A DNA stretch of 23,930 bases, from positions 1 to 23,930 of IMG/VR virus record IMGVR_UViG_3300047409_000851, one strand, 5' to 3'. Position 1 is the first letter of the stretch, and every line of letters begins with the position of its first letter. This DNA is from a virus. Below the pieces are notes generated by a model, which saw only the letters and a program-made list of their open reading frames with translations, had not been told where the DNA came from and ran no database searches. A program made the translations under genes and the position numbers. This document shows positions 1 to 8,955 of this stretch, one piece after another.

Positions 1-2061
1 TTAGGCGACGCGAACCCAGAGGGACACGTCGAGGTTGCTGGCGTTGGTGTCGTGCCCGATGAAGCGCCACGTCCCAGAGGTGATGTTGACTGCCGCGCCG
101 CCGCCCAGGCCAGGGATGCCGACGAACTGGCTACCCGAGAAGACGAACGTCGAGCCGAAGGTGCAGCCGGTGAATGCGCCGCTCGCCCGACCCATGATGA
201 TGCTGCCAACGGGACATTGGGAAGAACTGATGGGGCTCGTGACGATGTCGTAATCGACGTTGCTGTGTACAGCCTTCAGCGACGTGCCATCGCCGCCGAG
301 GCGGAACCTGTAGGCGAAGGCGACGTACATGGCGATGGACGTGGCGGTGCTGGTGCCCAGCGTCATCAGGCTGCTGCCGCCATCCATCGAGAGGTCGCCG
401 ATGTGACCGCTGTTGTCGGTGTTCTCCAGCCGGTAGCGGACGCCGCCACCTGATCCCTTGATGTGGAACAGGGTCGATGGGCCAGTCATCGGCCCGACGC
501 CGACGCTGCCGCCATACCGCTGCATGACGATGCTGCGGGCGTTGGGGGTGGTGTCGAAGCCCTGGATTTCAGGGAGGTCGGCAGCGGTGTAGCCGATGCC
601 CAGCCGCACGCCGGGGTTGGCGAGCGTGAAGATCGTATTGGCCTTGGCCGGCCATTCTGCAAGGCTGCCGATGGTCGAGCCACCGTTGACGTTGAGCTTC
701 GCGCTCCCCGGCACGCTGCTAATCACCGGCCCGAGCAGGACCGTGCCGGTGTTCAGCGCCGAGATCATGTTCTGGGCGATGACGTAGCTATATAGGCTGA
801 ATTCGTTGTTTCCGACCGAGCCGATGTTGGCCGCCCCCAGGGCGTACATAGCGCCCCCGGCTGCATTCTGGAAACTGATCTGATCAGCAGAGCCTCCGGT
901 GTTGTTGCATTTGAGCGCAAGCCCTGCGCCCGAAGTCGTCGACTCGATGAAGATCGTTGCGGCCCCGGCGCGCTTGACGTGGAGCGCGGCAAGGATGGTG
1001 CTTACACCGATCCCGACGTTGCCCGACCGGTCGATCCGCATCTGCTCGGCCCCGGCGTTGTCGGCCGAGGTGAGGAAGAGCAGATCGGACCCGTAGTCGG
1101 TGTCGCCGCTGACGCGGGTGTACTGCACCGAGAGGCCAGCAGGGGCAATCGCTGAACCGCCGAAGCTGTTGACGGCCCCGAAGATCATGTACCGCTGCGT
1201 GGGGGTGCTGCCTGCCCCACCGTAGCCTGAGACTACTTGGATGCTGCCGTTCAGGACACTGAGCTTGTCGTAGGGTGCGCCGCCGCCGATGCCGAGGTTG
1301 CCGCCGCTCAGGCGCATATGCTCGGTGAAGCCTCCGTCGTAGAACCGGATCATGCTGCTGCCGGCCGTCGCAACGAGCGAGATGCCCTGGGCGTGGTCGC
1401 TGAAGAGGACGCCCGTGTCGGAGTTGGCAGGCCAGTCGAGGTTGGCGCTGCCGATGGCTGCCAGCCCGACAGCGTGGCCGGCGTTGTTGTTGGCCCTGAA
1501 GACAGCGTAGGAGTGCGTGCCGGTGCTGATGTTGGTGGCGAAGAAGCCTGCGGCACCATCGAAGTTTTCGTCGACACTGATGTCGTCGAGCGATGCGATG
1601 CCGCCGCTGACCGAGATGGTGCCCGTAAGCCCCAGGTCGCCGTCGACCGCGAGGTTGCCAGTGAAGATGACGTCGCCAGTGATCGAGAGGCTGCCGTTGA
1701 AGGCGATGTTGCCGGTGACCCCGAGGTCGCCAATCACGTTGAGGTCGGTCGCCAGGGAGTAGGCAGTGCCGCTCCACTGGGCTACCTGCACGCCCATGAC
1801 GGCCACGCCCATGATGCCGGGCGACACCTTGTACAGGCCGGTGCCAGTCTCCGAGGAGAAGGCGAAGGCAGGCTGCAGGACCGAGCCGTCGACGAGCCTG
1901 AACGGGGCGATCATCCCGCCGCGTCCGTTGCGGTCGAGAGAGTCGGTGATCCCCTGCGCGATGTCGTCGGTGGTCGTGTTCGCCCAGGCCGCCTGGATGA
2001 CGGTGTTGGGGACTACCGGCGGCAGCGGCAGACTGTAGGTGCCTGAGACGTTACGGGGCAT
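1..2061 (-). CDS. Tail fibre / receptor-binding protein
   Basis: A 686-aa protein that probably forms the host-recognition fibre at the tail tip. The N-terminus (about residues 1-100, with VIQAAWANTTTDDIAQGIT followed by a GLYKVSPG segment) is typical of the virion-anchoring end of podovirus fibres. Residues about 106-155 are a run of short repeats of the type GDLxVTGN / GNLAVDG, as in beta-helical shafts. Two later MRLSGGNLGIG and MRIDRSGNVGIG units match the 'SGNVGIG' repeats common in phage fibres. The distal half is glycine/serine rich with no enzymatic motif seen. I chose the ATG at 2061 (MPRNVSG), which overlaps the end of the upstream gene by 11 bases; an 18-residue extension is possible but would lie inside that gene. 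The stop codon is at the first bases of the window, so the gene is complete. Fibre assignment is firm; the receptor is unknown. Confidence 0.85.
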   Translation of the reverse strand: MPRNVSGTYSLPLPPVVPNTVIQAAWANTTTDDIAQGITDSLDRNGRGGMIAPFRLVDGSVLQPAFAFSSETGTGLYKVSPGIMGVAVMGVQVAQWSGTAYSLATDLNVIGDLGVTGNIAFNGSLSITGDVIFTGNLAVDGDLGLTGTISVSGGIASLDDISVDENFDGAAGFFATNISTGTHSYAVFRANNNAGHAVGLAAIGSANLDWPANSDTGVLFSDHAQGISLVATAGSSMIRFYDGGFTEHMRLSGGNLGIGGGAPYDKLSVLNGSIQVVSGYGGAGSTPTQRYMIFGAVNSFGGSAIAPAGLSVQYTRVSGDTDYGSDLLFLTSADNAGAEQMRIDRSGNVGIGVSTILAALHVKRAGAATIFIESTTSGAGLALKCNNTGGSADQISFQNAAGGAMYALGAANIGSVGNNEFSLYSYVIAQNMISALNTGTVLLGPVISSVPGSAKLNVNGGSTIGSLAEWPAKANTIFTLANPGVRLGIGYTAADLPEIQGFDTTPNARSIVMQRYGGSVGVGPMTGPSTLFHIKGSGGGVRYRLENTDNSGHIGDLSMDGGSSLMTLGTSTATSIAMYVAFAYRFRLGGDGTSLKAVHSNVDYDIVTSPISSSQCPVGSIIMGRASGAFTGCTFGSTFVFSGSQFVGIPGLGGGAAVNITSGTWRFIGHDTNASNLDVSLWVRVA

Positions 2062-3772
2062 TTGGGTCCACCTGTTGGTTCTCGTACTGAGCCGCGCCGG
2101 CACCCGCCGCGCCACCGTATGGGGCCGCGCCGCGCAGTGCCCGCAGGATAGCTTCTTGCGTCTTCGGCATCGCCCTGCCGGTCATCCACTGCTGGACCGG
2201 CCGCGTGCCGTACAGGGACGCTGCACCGAGCGTGCCCAGGTTGCCGATCTCGCCCAGGCCGGCAAGGAACGCGAGCGTCGCAGCGCGCTCGGTGGTCCCG
2301 CTGTCGCTGACCTTGGGCACGAGGTTCATGCCCAGCCGCGCCTCTTCCTGCAGCGGCGCAGTGCCCTGCAGGTAGGCACGCTTGCCAGGGATGCGGTCGG
2401 TCGCCTTCGCGGCGTTGACGAGCCCGACCGGGCTGTAATGCTCGGGCACGCCTTCGCTCGCCTTGGCCCCGGTGCGCAGCGCCGCCTTCTGGAGCGCGAG
2501 ACGCTTGCCGTACCCCTTGTCGAGACGGGTGATGGCTGCCAGATCGTCGCGGGGCAGGGCGTTGCGCCAAGTGCTGCCGTACTCTTCGGCGAGCTTCTTG
2601 AACGCCTTGCCGATCTCCTGCTGGCCGGGGTCCTGGCTGTTCATGAAGCTGAAGGCTTTCTTCTTCAACTCCGACTCGACTTGCTGCGCGCCGACGGCTG
2701 ACACCTGGGCTCCAGGCGTCGGGTTCTGCATATGGCTCAGGCGCAGTTGCTGGAACGTGTCGTCGACCATCGCCCGCGCTTCCTTGTCGAGCGCGAGCCC
2801 GGCAGTCAGCTTGCGCATGTCGGGCTGGTAGGTGACGCTGGCGTAGGGCAACTGGTGCTTCGTCAGCACGGCGTCGTATGCCTTGCCGGTCTGGTCGATC
2901 ACCTCGTCGACAGTCTTCACGCCCTTTGCAGCCCCAGGCGGCAGGGCAGCATCGCGGGTCATCTGACGCCACTGATCCATCGCACGCTCGCGAGTGCGGC
3001 GCAGCGGGCCGCCGGCAATGGGTGCCGACTGGGCAGCCTCTTCGGCCCGGCCGACCGCCTTGCCGAAGTACTCCTTGCCGGCAGCCATGCTCTGGCCGAA
3101 GGTCGGCTCGACACCCTTCGCTTCGAGCGCCAGGATGTCGTCGGCCTTGGTGCCGACCGGCTTCGCCAGCCGGCCGACAGCCCTGGTCAGAAGCTGGCCG
3201 CCGGCTGTGCCGGCAGCGTTGACGGCACCGGAGGTCGCACGCTCCTTCAGGTCCCCAGGCGTCGTCGCTGCACCGTAGAGCCCGGCCGCGCCGATCTGCG
3301 CGAGCGCACCGCCAGGGACGAGTGCCAGGGGAGCCTGGGCAGCGATGTCGCCCGTGATCTCGCCCGCCGTCGTCTGCCAGCCTTCGGGCCGATGCTTCTG
3401 GTAGATCTCGGCATCGGCCGCGCCTTCGGCGTTGTCCTTGCCGAAGAGGCTTGTAACCCCACGGTACGCCTTGTCGAGGGTCGAGCCTGCGCCGACGAGG
3501 AACTTCTCGGTGCCGGACATGCCGGCATCGGGTCGGTACTTCTCGGCGTCGGCTGCAGCGTCGGCCGCGCGGCGGTCGACGGTCGGCGCTGCAGCGCGAC
3601 GGTCGACGGTCGGCGCGCTCTGCCATCCGCCAGGAGCGGCAGCAGCAGGCGCAGCAGCCTGGGGCTGCCCGCCCCCCAGCGTGATGATCTCGCTCGTGCC
3701 GGCAGCAGGACGACGACGGTCGACCGGCTGGCGGGCGTCGGCACCGACGACGGGCGCGTCCTGCCAGCCCAT
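2051..3772 (-). CDS. Probable internal virion / DNA ejection protein (573 aa)
   Basis: A 573-aa alanine-rich protein that I read as an ejection-type structural protein: a long, mostly helical protein next to the tail fibre, with no enzyme motif. The N-terminal about 75 residues are low complexity and internally repeated: GWQDAPVV (2-9) recurs as GWQSAPTV (49-56), and APTVDRRAA occurs twice in tandem (about 53-70). Residues about 143-170 are alanine/glycine-rich and hydrophobic, and a second such stretch lies near the C-terminus (AFLAGLGEIGNLGTLGAASLYG), suggesting membrane contact during DNA delivery. Its start ATG overlaps the stop of the upstream gene (TAATG), so translation is probably coupled. 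Function is inferred from composition and position, not from a recognised domain. Confidence 0.6.
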   Translation of the reverse strand: MGWQDAPVVGADARQPVDRRRPAAGTSEIITLGGGQPQAAAPAAAAPGGWQSAPTVDRRAAAPTVDRRAADAAADAEKYRPDAGMSGTEKFLVGAGSTLDKAYRGVTSLFGKDNAEGAADAEIYQKHRPEGWQTTAGEITGDIAAQAPLALVPGGALAQIGAAGLYGAATTPGDLKERATSGAVNAAGTAGGQLLTRAVGRLAKPVGTKADDILALEAKGVEPTFGQSMAAGKEYFGKAVGRAEEAAQSAPIAGGPLRRTRERAMDQWRQMTRDAALPPGAAKGVKTVDEVIDQTGKAYDAVLTKHQLPYASVTYQPDMRKLTAGLALDKEARAMVDDTFQQLRLSHMQNPTPGAQVSAVGAQQVESELKKKAFSFMNSQDPGQQEIGKAFKKLAEEYGSTWRNALPRDDLAAITRLDKGYGKRLALQKAALRTGAKASEGVPEHYSPVGLVNAAKATDRIPGKRAYLQGTAPLQEEARLGMNLVPKVSDSGTTERAATLAFLAGLGEIGNLGTLGAASLYGTRPVQQWMTGRAMPKTQEAILRALRGAAPYGGAAGAGAAQYENQQVDPNAP

Positions 3773-5151
3773 TACGGCTTCCTCCGGGGCTGCCCGTCAG
3801 GGCCGACGAACATCGTGCCGCTGGGGAGCTTGGCGTAGTCGGCCTCGCCCGTGATCCGCACCGTGCCGGTCCTGGCCCGGTGCTGGTAGTACGGGTTGAC
3901 GATCACGTTGGTCGGGTCGAGCCCGCGACGCGACGCCTTGTCGGCGTACTCCTCGCCGACAGCCTGGATCTTCGCGCCGGCAGCCTTCTCGTACAGCGAC
4001 GCCATCGACCTGATGTCGGCGACGAGCTTGTCGCTCAGGGGCTCGCCGCGAGTGACCGCCGCGATGATGTTGCTGGCACGGTCGATCAAGCCCTGCTGCT
4101 TGGCGACCCGGTCGTACTCGCCCTCGCGCACCACCGAGCCTGGGTCGAGGAACTTGTTCAGCAGCATGATCATGCCGCCCTGCTCGACTGCGGTCGGACG
4201 CCGGCCAGGAGCCAGGGCACCGAGCTTGCGGGTGGCGTCGATCTCAGCCGTGTAGTCCTTGGTCTGCGCGTCGAACTGCTTGGACATCGCGTCTTCGGTG
4301 CGCCATTCCTGGCCTTGCCGGCGAAGCTCCATGCCCTCGCCCGAACTGCCTTGCTTCGAGTGGGCGATAGCCAGCAGCACCTGATCGTGCTTGCGCTTCT
4401 CCTCTTCCTGCAGCAGCGCGAGGCGGCGGTTCTCCTGCATCGTCAGGTTGCCCTTGCGAGCTTGGTCGAGGGCGGTGATGCGCGCCTCGATCTGCTTCAA
4501 CTGAAGCTCCTGGGCGTGCGCCGGGTCCTCGATGAAGCCCTGGTCGGTCATCGTCCCGCCGGTCATCTTCATCGGTGCCTGCGACTCCCCGTACTGCTTC
4601 AGCGCCTGCGCCTGGAAGGGCTCGAAGCTCGGCCCGGCCTGCTGCGCCGCCAGGGCGAGCATCAGCTTGTTCATGCCGCCGGCCGACTGCTTGCGGTACA
4701 TCTCCTCCATGCCCGTGCGGTCGGGCGGGGCCAGCAGCCGCTGCTGGTCGGCGAACGCCTGCTCCTGACGCTTGCTCAGGTCTTGGTACTCGGTCATCAG
4801 CGGGTCGGGCGCGTTCGACGGCATCGGGACAGGCACGCCAGGACCGCCAGGAGCCCCTCCAGGCGACGATCCCGGCGCGGGAGGGGTAGGGGTGCCTGGA
4901 CGCCCTGTCGCCTGCGGCAGAGCCGTCCTGGGCGGTCCTGCCGGCATCGGCTGGGGTCCAGGCTGGGGCATCGGGGGCTGCTGGGGCATCGGCGGCGGCT
5001 GCTGCATCGGGCTCGCGCCGCCGACCGGCGCACCCATGCCGGCAGCGAACGAGCCGGGCTCGTTGCCGCGCAGAGCGTTTACACGCGCAGCACCGGGCGT
5101 GTACCCAGGCGTCAGGTCGCCCAGGATCGTGCCGATGACGTCTTCGTACAT
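3772..5151 (-). CDS. Probable internal virion / DNA ejection protein (459 aa)
   Basis: A 459-aa protein with a proline/methionine-rich, probably disordered segment at about residues 45-115 (QQPPPMPQQPPMPQPGPQPMP and similar), then a charged helical region with likely coiled coil (about 205-320), and a C-terminus ending in a LPSGTMFVGPDGQPRRKP-like tail. Similar YxxLPSGxxFxxPDGxxRxK endings are common on podophage internal proteins. It lies in a cluster of four ejection-type proteins. The start is the ATG at 5151, three bases after the upstream stop. The codons for Arg-Val-Asn near residue 23 are CGT GTA AAC, unusual for this GC-rich genome, and form one copy of the recurrent GTTTACACGC motif (5077-5086). 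Specific role unknown. Confidence 0.6.
   Translation of the reverse strand: MYEDVIGTILGDLTPGYTPGAARVNALRGNEPGSFAAGMGAPVGGASPMQQPPPMPQQPPMPQPGPQPMPAGPPRTALPQATGRPGTPTPPAPGSSPGGAPGGPGVPVPMPSNAPDPLMTEYQDLSKRQEQAFADQQRLLAPPDRTGMEEMYRKQSAGGMNKLMLALAAQQAGPSFEPFQAQALKQYGESQAPMKMTGGTMTDQGFIEDPAHAQELQLKQIEARITALDQARKGNLTMQENRRLALLQEEEKRKHDQVLLAIAHSKQGSSGEGMELRRQGQEWRTEDAMSKQFDAQTKDYTAEIDATRKLGALAPGRRPTAVEQGGMIMLLNKFLDPGSVVREGEYDRVAKQQGLIDRASNIIAAVTRGEPLSDKLVADIRSMASLYEKAAGAKIQAVGEEYADKASRRGLDPTNVIVNPYYQHRARTGTVRITGEADYAKLPSGTMFVGPDGQPRRKP
5077..5086 (+). repeat. GTTTACACGC motif, copy in the 459-aa gene
   Basis: Copy of GTTTACACGC, 65 bases inside the gene; encoded as CGT GTA AAC on the minus strand. 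Confidence 0.6.
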
Positions 5152-5154
5152 GGT

Positions 5155-5568
5155 CTACTCGATGTAGCTCGGGACGCCTTCGCCGCCGGGGATCTGCGGC
5201 ATCATCGGCGGCGGGACATAGCCCTGGCGCTTCTCCAGGGGCAGGGCCGACTGCTGCGCCTGCCGCTGCTGCTCCTGAAGGTCGGCAAGCTGCGAGCGGC
5301 GGTCGCCCATCAGGTTCTCCTGGGCGGTGTCGACGCCGCGCTGCTTCTGCGCAGCCATCACGTTGCCGGCAACATTCGCGACCATCGAGAGCGGGTTGGC
5401 CGCACGCACCGTGCGAGCCCCGCCGCCCTGGATCATGTCCGGCATCTGCGACGTCTGGCGCAGTTGGTTCACGAGTGCCTGCTTGCGCGCGATGCTTTGC
5501 TCGGCGGCGTTGTTGCCGCCCTGCTGCATCATGTAGTTCATCAGCATCGCTTCGTTGCCTGCGTCCAT
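5155..5568 (-). CDS. Small internal virion-type protein (137 aa)
   Basis: A 137-aa polar protein with many glutamine, methionine and alanine residues (MLMNYMMQQGG near the start, LQEQQRQAQQS around residue 97) and a proline-rich end (VPPPMMPQIPGG). No domain is recognised. It sits between two larger ejection-type proteins, 15 bases after one and 3 bases before the other, so it is probably part of the same complex, as the small internal proteins of podoviruses are. AGGAG lies 6 bases before the ATG at 5568, supporting that start. It could also be a chaperone or assembly factor for its neighbours. Confidence 0.55.
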   Translation of the reverse strand: MDAGNEAMLMNYMMQQGGNNAAEQSIARKQALVNQLRQTSQMPDMIQGGGARTVRAANPLSMVANVAGNVMAAQKQRGVDTAQENLMGDRRSQLADLQEQQRQAQQSALPLEKRQGYVPPPMMPQIPGGEGVPSYIE

Positions 5569-5583
5569 CTCGATCTCCTGGGG

Positions 5584-6714
5584 TTACATCGCCATCGCAG
5601 CAATGCCTGCGACGGACCCGATGCCTGACATCAATGCTTGGTTCTGCTGCTGCTTGGCGTTGTAGGCGTCCATGCCTGCGCTGTACTGATCCTTCGCCGC
5701 GCCCGTGTAGTTGACGCCGCCGGCAGAGGTCGAGGCGTTGAAGCTCGGCATGTTGGGCATCGCCACCTGGGCACCGGTCAGCAGCGCGTTCATCTCGTTG
5801 AGCGGCATCGCACGCTTCTGCTGCTGCTCGGCGATGTCCTGCTGGCGCAGCTTGTTCTGGTACTCCGACGCAGCCATCTGCTGCTGGAAATTCTGCTGGT
5901 TCGCTCCGGACATCATCCCGAAGTTTTGCTGGTTCTGGCCCATGCCCTGCTGCCACGCCTGCTGCTGCGCTGCGTTCTGGAACTGGCCGCCGGCAAGATC
6001 CTGCTGGAACTGCTGGCCTTGACCCTGAAGCTCCATCTGGTAGTTGCGCTGCTGCTCGGTGCCGGCCGTCTGCATGGCGTCGAACGCCTGCCGCGACTGC
6101 TGGTCGCCCATGCGCTGCATCTCGCGGTTCCAGGCTTCGCTGCCACGGGTCAGCCCCATGTTCTGGAGCTTGCCTTCCAGGGCTTGCTGCGCCTGCTGGT
6201 TCTGCGGCTGCATGCGCGCCATCAGCGCCTGCTCGGTGCGCTGCCGGCCAAGGTCGCCGCCGGCCTGCATGACGTTGGTCTTGCCGATGCCGGACATGAT
6301 GCCCTGGCCTGCACCGCTCGACAGGAAGGCGTTGGGGTCCGTCTCGCGAGCGCCGACCGCCTGCCCGCTCGCCCGCATCGAGTCCCAGTCGAACGGGTTC
6401 GCCATCGCCTCGCGGGCGCGGCCGATCTGCTCGCCGGCAATCTGGCTCTTCGCCGCGTCGATGCTCTGCTGCTGGTCGAGTGCAGCCTGGAGCTTCGGGT
6501 CGACCGTGGTGTTCTGGGTCCACTTGGTGACTTCCTTGCCCGTGGCCGGGTCGACCTCCATCGCAGAAGACCACTTCTGGGCTCCCCAGGGAGTGACCTG
6601 ATCGGGCCGGTTCGCCCAGTCGGCACGGGTCTGCGCTTCCTGGCTCGACGCGGCCGTCTTCTCGGCCATCGACGAGTAGTCGGGCGGGGGCGGGGGTCCT
6701 GACTTCTTGCCCAT
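5584..6714 (-). CDS. Glutamine-rich internal virion protein (376 aa)
   Basis: A 376-aa protein rich in Gln, Asn, Met and Ala. The N-terminus (MGKKSGPPPPPDYSSMAEK, then NRPDQVTPWGAQKW and DPATGKEVTKWTQNTTVDPKLQAALDQQ) matches, from memory, a widespread podophage family annotated as internal virion or tail proteins. Residues about 180-305 are a Q-rich, probably helical stretch, and the C-terminus is small and hydrophobic (MSGIGSVAGIAAMAM). I chose the ATG at 6714, which overlaps the stop of the GNAT-like gene (ATGA), over a start 11 codons upstream that would overlap that gene further. Likely role: a component ejected with or guiding the DNA; this is family-level inference. Confidence 0.65.
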   Translation of the reverse strand: MGKKSGPPPPPDYSSMAEKTAASSQEAQTRADWANRPDQVTPWGAQKWSSAMEVDPATGKEVTKWTQNTTVDPKLQAALDQQQSIDAAKSQIAGEQIGRAREAMANPFDWDSMRASGQAVGARETDPNAFLSSGAGQGIMSGIGKTNVMQAGGDLGRQRTEQALMARMQPQNQQAQQALEGKLQNMGLTRGSEAWNREMQRMGDQQSRQAFDAMQTAGTEQQRNYQMELQGQGQQFQQDLAGGQFQNAAQQQAWQQGMGQNQQNFGMMSGANQQNFQQQMAASEYQNKLRQQDIAEQQQKRAMPLNEMNALLTGAQVAMPNMPSFNASTSAGGVNYTGAAKDQYSAGMDAYNAKQQQNQALMSGIGSVAGIAAMAM

Positions 6715-7136
6715 CAGTGGGTCCTCCGTGGCGCGAGCCACTTGCATTCTTCGCGGCGCATCCGCATCAGGAAGAGCGAGCCGTCGGGGTGCGCGCCGTC
6801 AAGCTCCACCACGAGCTTGAAGCCCAGGCGTCGGTTGATGTCCAGGGCGGCGACATTGTCGCTCGGGACCATCGCCAGGACTTGGTTGCAGCCCATGACA
6901 TTGAACGGATAGTCGAAGCAGGCATGCAGCATCCGCTTGTCGATCCAGCCCGGCTCGCCCGCCATGTGCATCACGCACGAGGCTTCGTTGTAGCTGTCGA
7001 AGCCGACGACGCCGCGCAGCACGTTGGGGTCGCGGTCGGAGATCGAGCCGATGCAGCGGATGTTGACCGACGGCACGAGCCCGATGCGCCCGCAGAGCCA
7101 GGAGATGAGAGGACCCTGGGGCTGGCAGGCGATCAC
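6714..7136 (-). CDS. GNAT-like acetyltransferase-fold protein
   Basis: A 140-aa protein with the look of a compact GNAT N-acetyltransferase: an RGVVGFDSYNEASCVMHMAG beta-strand region (about residues 38-57), a helix with FDYPFNVMGCNQVLAMVP, then the characteristic NVAALDINRRLGF segment (GNAT motif B, N-aa-x-R-LGF) and a final strand with LFLMRMRREECKWL. The canonical acetyl-CoA pyrophosphate loop Q/R-x-x-G-x-G/A is not obvious. Similar short GNAT-like genes are known in podophage tail modules, substrate unknown. The start is taken as GTG at 7136, because its GTGA overlaps the stop of the nozzle gene; longer in-frame starts would run far into that gene. The stop overlaps the next ATG. Confidence 0.65.
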   Translation of the reverse strand: MIACQPQGPLISWLCGRIGLVPSVNIRCIGSISDRDPNVLRGVVGFDSYNEASCVMHMAGEPGWIDKRMLHACFDYPFNVMGCNQVLAMVPSDNVAALDINRRLGFKLVVELDGAHPDGSLFLMRMRREECKWLAPRRTH

Positions 7137-8722
7137 AGCACGCCCCCAGGCTCGACCAGCGCCTGCCAGCCAACGAAGAGCGTGTCGGCCGAAGCGCGGA
7201 CCCATGCCTCGAAGCTCTGCCCCGAGCCGGACCAGACCGCGACGTCCCAGAGGCCGACGTCCCAGGCACCGCTGCCGGCACCAAGGTATGCCGGCACGGG
7301 GCCGTTGATCTCAAGGTTCCACTCGCTATTCAGCCCGGCCTGGACGCCTGGGGCTGAATCGCTGATGAAGCTCGGCCGGACCATCTGGAACCGCTTGACG
7401 CGGATGCCCTCGCCCATCGGCTGGAAGGCGGTCACCACGAGCCCCTGGAGATCATCCCCAGGCACGGCATCGACCTGACCGTCGGTGCCGCCGACAAAGC
7501 ACTGCCAGATGTTGCCGTCGAGATCTCCCGAGAAGACCTTGCCGTTGAAGTCGATGACGGTCAGCATCGGGTATCCGCGCAGCATCGCGAACGCCTTGTT
7601 GTTGACCTCGTAAGCCCACTGCAGGTTCTCGATGTTGATCTCGGCCCGGTTGACGAGCAGCAACTGCTCGTGCGGCAGGAAGCGCACCTCCCAGTACCGG
7701 GTGTCGAGCGAGCCCGCGATCTCGACCGCCAGGGCACTGTTGATGGCGGCCGCGATCTGCGCGTTCTGGAAGAAGCCCTGGCCGCGCATCAACTCCGACA
7801 TGAAGACCATGCCGCGCTCGGACAGGATCGTGACGTCCTGCTGGTAGTTGGTGAAGTAGCGATGGCCGACCGGCACGCGGCCGATGAACCAGCGACCGAT
7901 CACTTGGAATTCGCCGGCAACGTCGGGGTCGTTGCCACCGTAGACCAGCACGTCGCCCTGGGTGGCGATGGCGATCAACTGGTTCTGCACGCCGACACCG
8001 CTGCTGCCGTCATACGTCCAGTTGATCAGCACCGACAGGCTGCCACCGTTGGGGAACATCGAGCCGAAGTCGAAGGCGGTCGCCGCGCCGGCATAGACAC
8101 CGAAGTCGAGATACCAACCCCGCGTCGTGTCCTTCTCGACGAACCAGACCCGGTTCTTGAAGACGGTGACGAAGCTGAAGAGGTTGGGGTTGACGCCGTC
8201 GATCTGGTTGACCCCGACACCCATCGTGATCTGGGTGAACGTCGTGCCGTCGTAGATCCAGTATCCACTGCCTGGGTTGACCATCAGCATGACGTGGACG
8301 CCAGCGTTGGTCGTGAAGTTGAGCGACGTCCACTCGCCGACAGGCGTGCCGGTCGGGACCGACAGCACCGGCACAGGGACGACGCCTGAGGCTGTAGGCG
8401 TCGTGATGTCGTAGATGTCGCCGGCAGCCGTCGCGGCGAAGAGCTTGTTGTCGCCCAGCGGCGACAGGTACTTCATCTCGGAGCGGACCTCGCCCGTGAG
8501 GTTGGAGACGTGGCGCAGGTAGCCCCGGCGCATCTGCAGCCCCAGCACGCGGGGCACGAGGTTCTCCAGGCGGATCGCCGTCTGCGGGTTGCCGCCGGGC
8601 AGCGGCTGGGTGACGTCCAGGCCGCGCAGCGGCGCACCGAACGGGAACGCCTGATGGTTCTGCGTGGCGCTCGACCGCCTGGGCGTCGTGCGGCGGGGTC
8701 CTTGGTAGGGGACGAGAGCCAT
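7133..8722 (-). CDS. Tail nozzle / hub protein (P22 gp10- or T7 gp12-like)
   Basis: A 529-aa, strongly beta-rich protein. Blocks such as NKLFAATAAGDIYDIT, YWIYDGTTFTQIT, FKNRVWFVEKDTTRGWYLDFG and GNIWQCFVGG look like successive blades of the beta-propeller in packaged-DNA stabilisation/tail hub (P22 gp10) or nozzle (T7 gp12) proteins. The length is close to P22 gp10. It would plug and extend the portal-adaptor channel. The start ATG at 8722 overlaps the stop of the preceding 77-aa gene (ATGA); the gene's own stop overlaps the GNAT start. Fold-level assignment only; the exact counterpart among tail tube proteins is uncertain. Confidence 0.7.
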   Translation of the reverse strand: MALVPYQGPRRTTPRRSSATQNHQAFPFGAPLRGLDVTQPLPGGNPQTAIRLENLVPRVLGLQMRRGYLRHVSNLTGEVRSEMKYLSPLGDNKLFAATAAGDIYDITTPTASGVVPVPVLSVPTGTPVGEWTSLNFTTNAGVHVMLMVNPGSGYWIYDGTTFTQITMGVGVNQIDGVNPNLFSFVTVFKNRVWFVEKDTTRGWYLDFGVYAGAATAFDFGSMFPNGGSLSVLINWTYDGSSGVGVQNQLIAIATQGDVLVYGGNDPDVAGEFQVIGRWFIGRVPVGHRYFTNYQQDVTILSERGMVFMSELMRGQGFFQNAQIAAAINSALAVEIAGSLDTRYWEVRFLPHEQLLLVNRAEINIENLQWAYEVNNKAFAMLRGYPMLTVIDFNGKVFSGDLDGNIWQCFVGGTDGQVDAVPGDDLQGLVVTAFQPMGEGIRVKRFQMVRPSFISDSAPGVQAGLNSEWNLEINGPVPAYLGAGSGAWDVGLWDVAVWSGSGQSFEAWVRASADTLFVGWQALVEPGGVL

Positions 8723-8955
8723 CAGGGGCTCGCCTCGTAGTAGGGCTGCTGCTGCGTGCGCTGCTGCGCCAGCGACTGCGCCTGCGCCTCGCAGTCTTCC
8801 AGGGCTCCGGACGAGCAGAGGTACTGCCCGTTCTCGTCGCGACAGATGTAGGTCTGGCGGCTGAAGAAGGCACCTTCTGCCGGCGTCCCTACGTTGGGAT
8901 TAGGGACGATTTCGACCGTCGGAGTCACCACCCAGCCTGGAGGAAGAGTTGCCAT
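8722..8955 (-). CDS. Small structural-region protein (77 aa)
   Basis: A 77-aa hypothetical protein. The middle (FSRQTYICRDENGQYLCSSGALEDCEAQAQ) carries three cysteines, and the C-terminal third is glutamine rich. No family recognised. It lies between the adaptor candidate and the nozzle gene and is coupled to the latter by an ATGA overlap, suggesting a connector or assembly role. The ATG at 8955 is preceded by AGGA. The 21 bases from the stop of the upstream gene to this ATG are one arm of an exact inverted repeat (other arm 14650-14670). Confidence 0.6.
   Translation of the reverse strand: MATLPPGWVVTPTVEIVPNPNVGTPAEGAFFSRQTYICRDENGQYLCSSGALEDCEAQAQSLAQQRTQQQPYYEASP

Noticed and set aside
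1-2061. Diversity-generating retroelement target in the tail fibre
   Set aside because: No reverse transcriptase gene, no template/variable repeat pair and no C-type-lectin-like end were seen in the window.
3880-5628. Long plus-strand open frame (582 codons) opposite the ejection genes
   Set aside because: It is antisense to three well-formed genes with ribosome sites and coupled starts; its product is Arg/Leu/His-rich as expected for a mirror frame in high-GC DNA.
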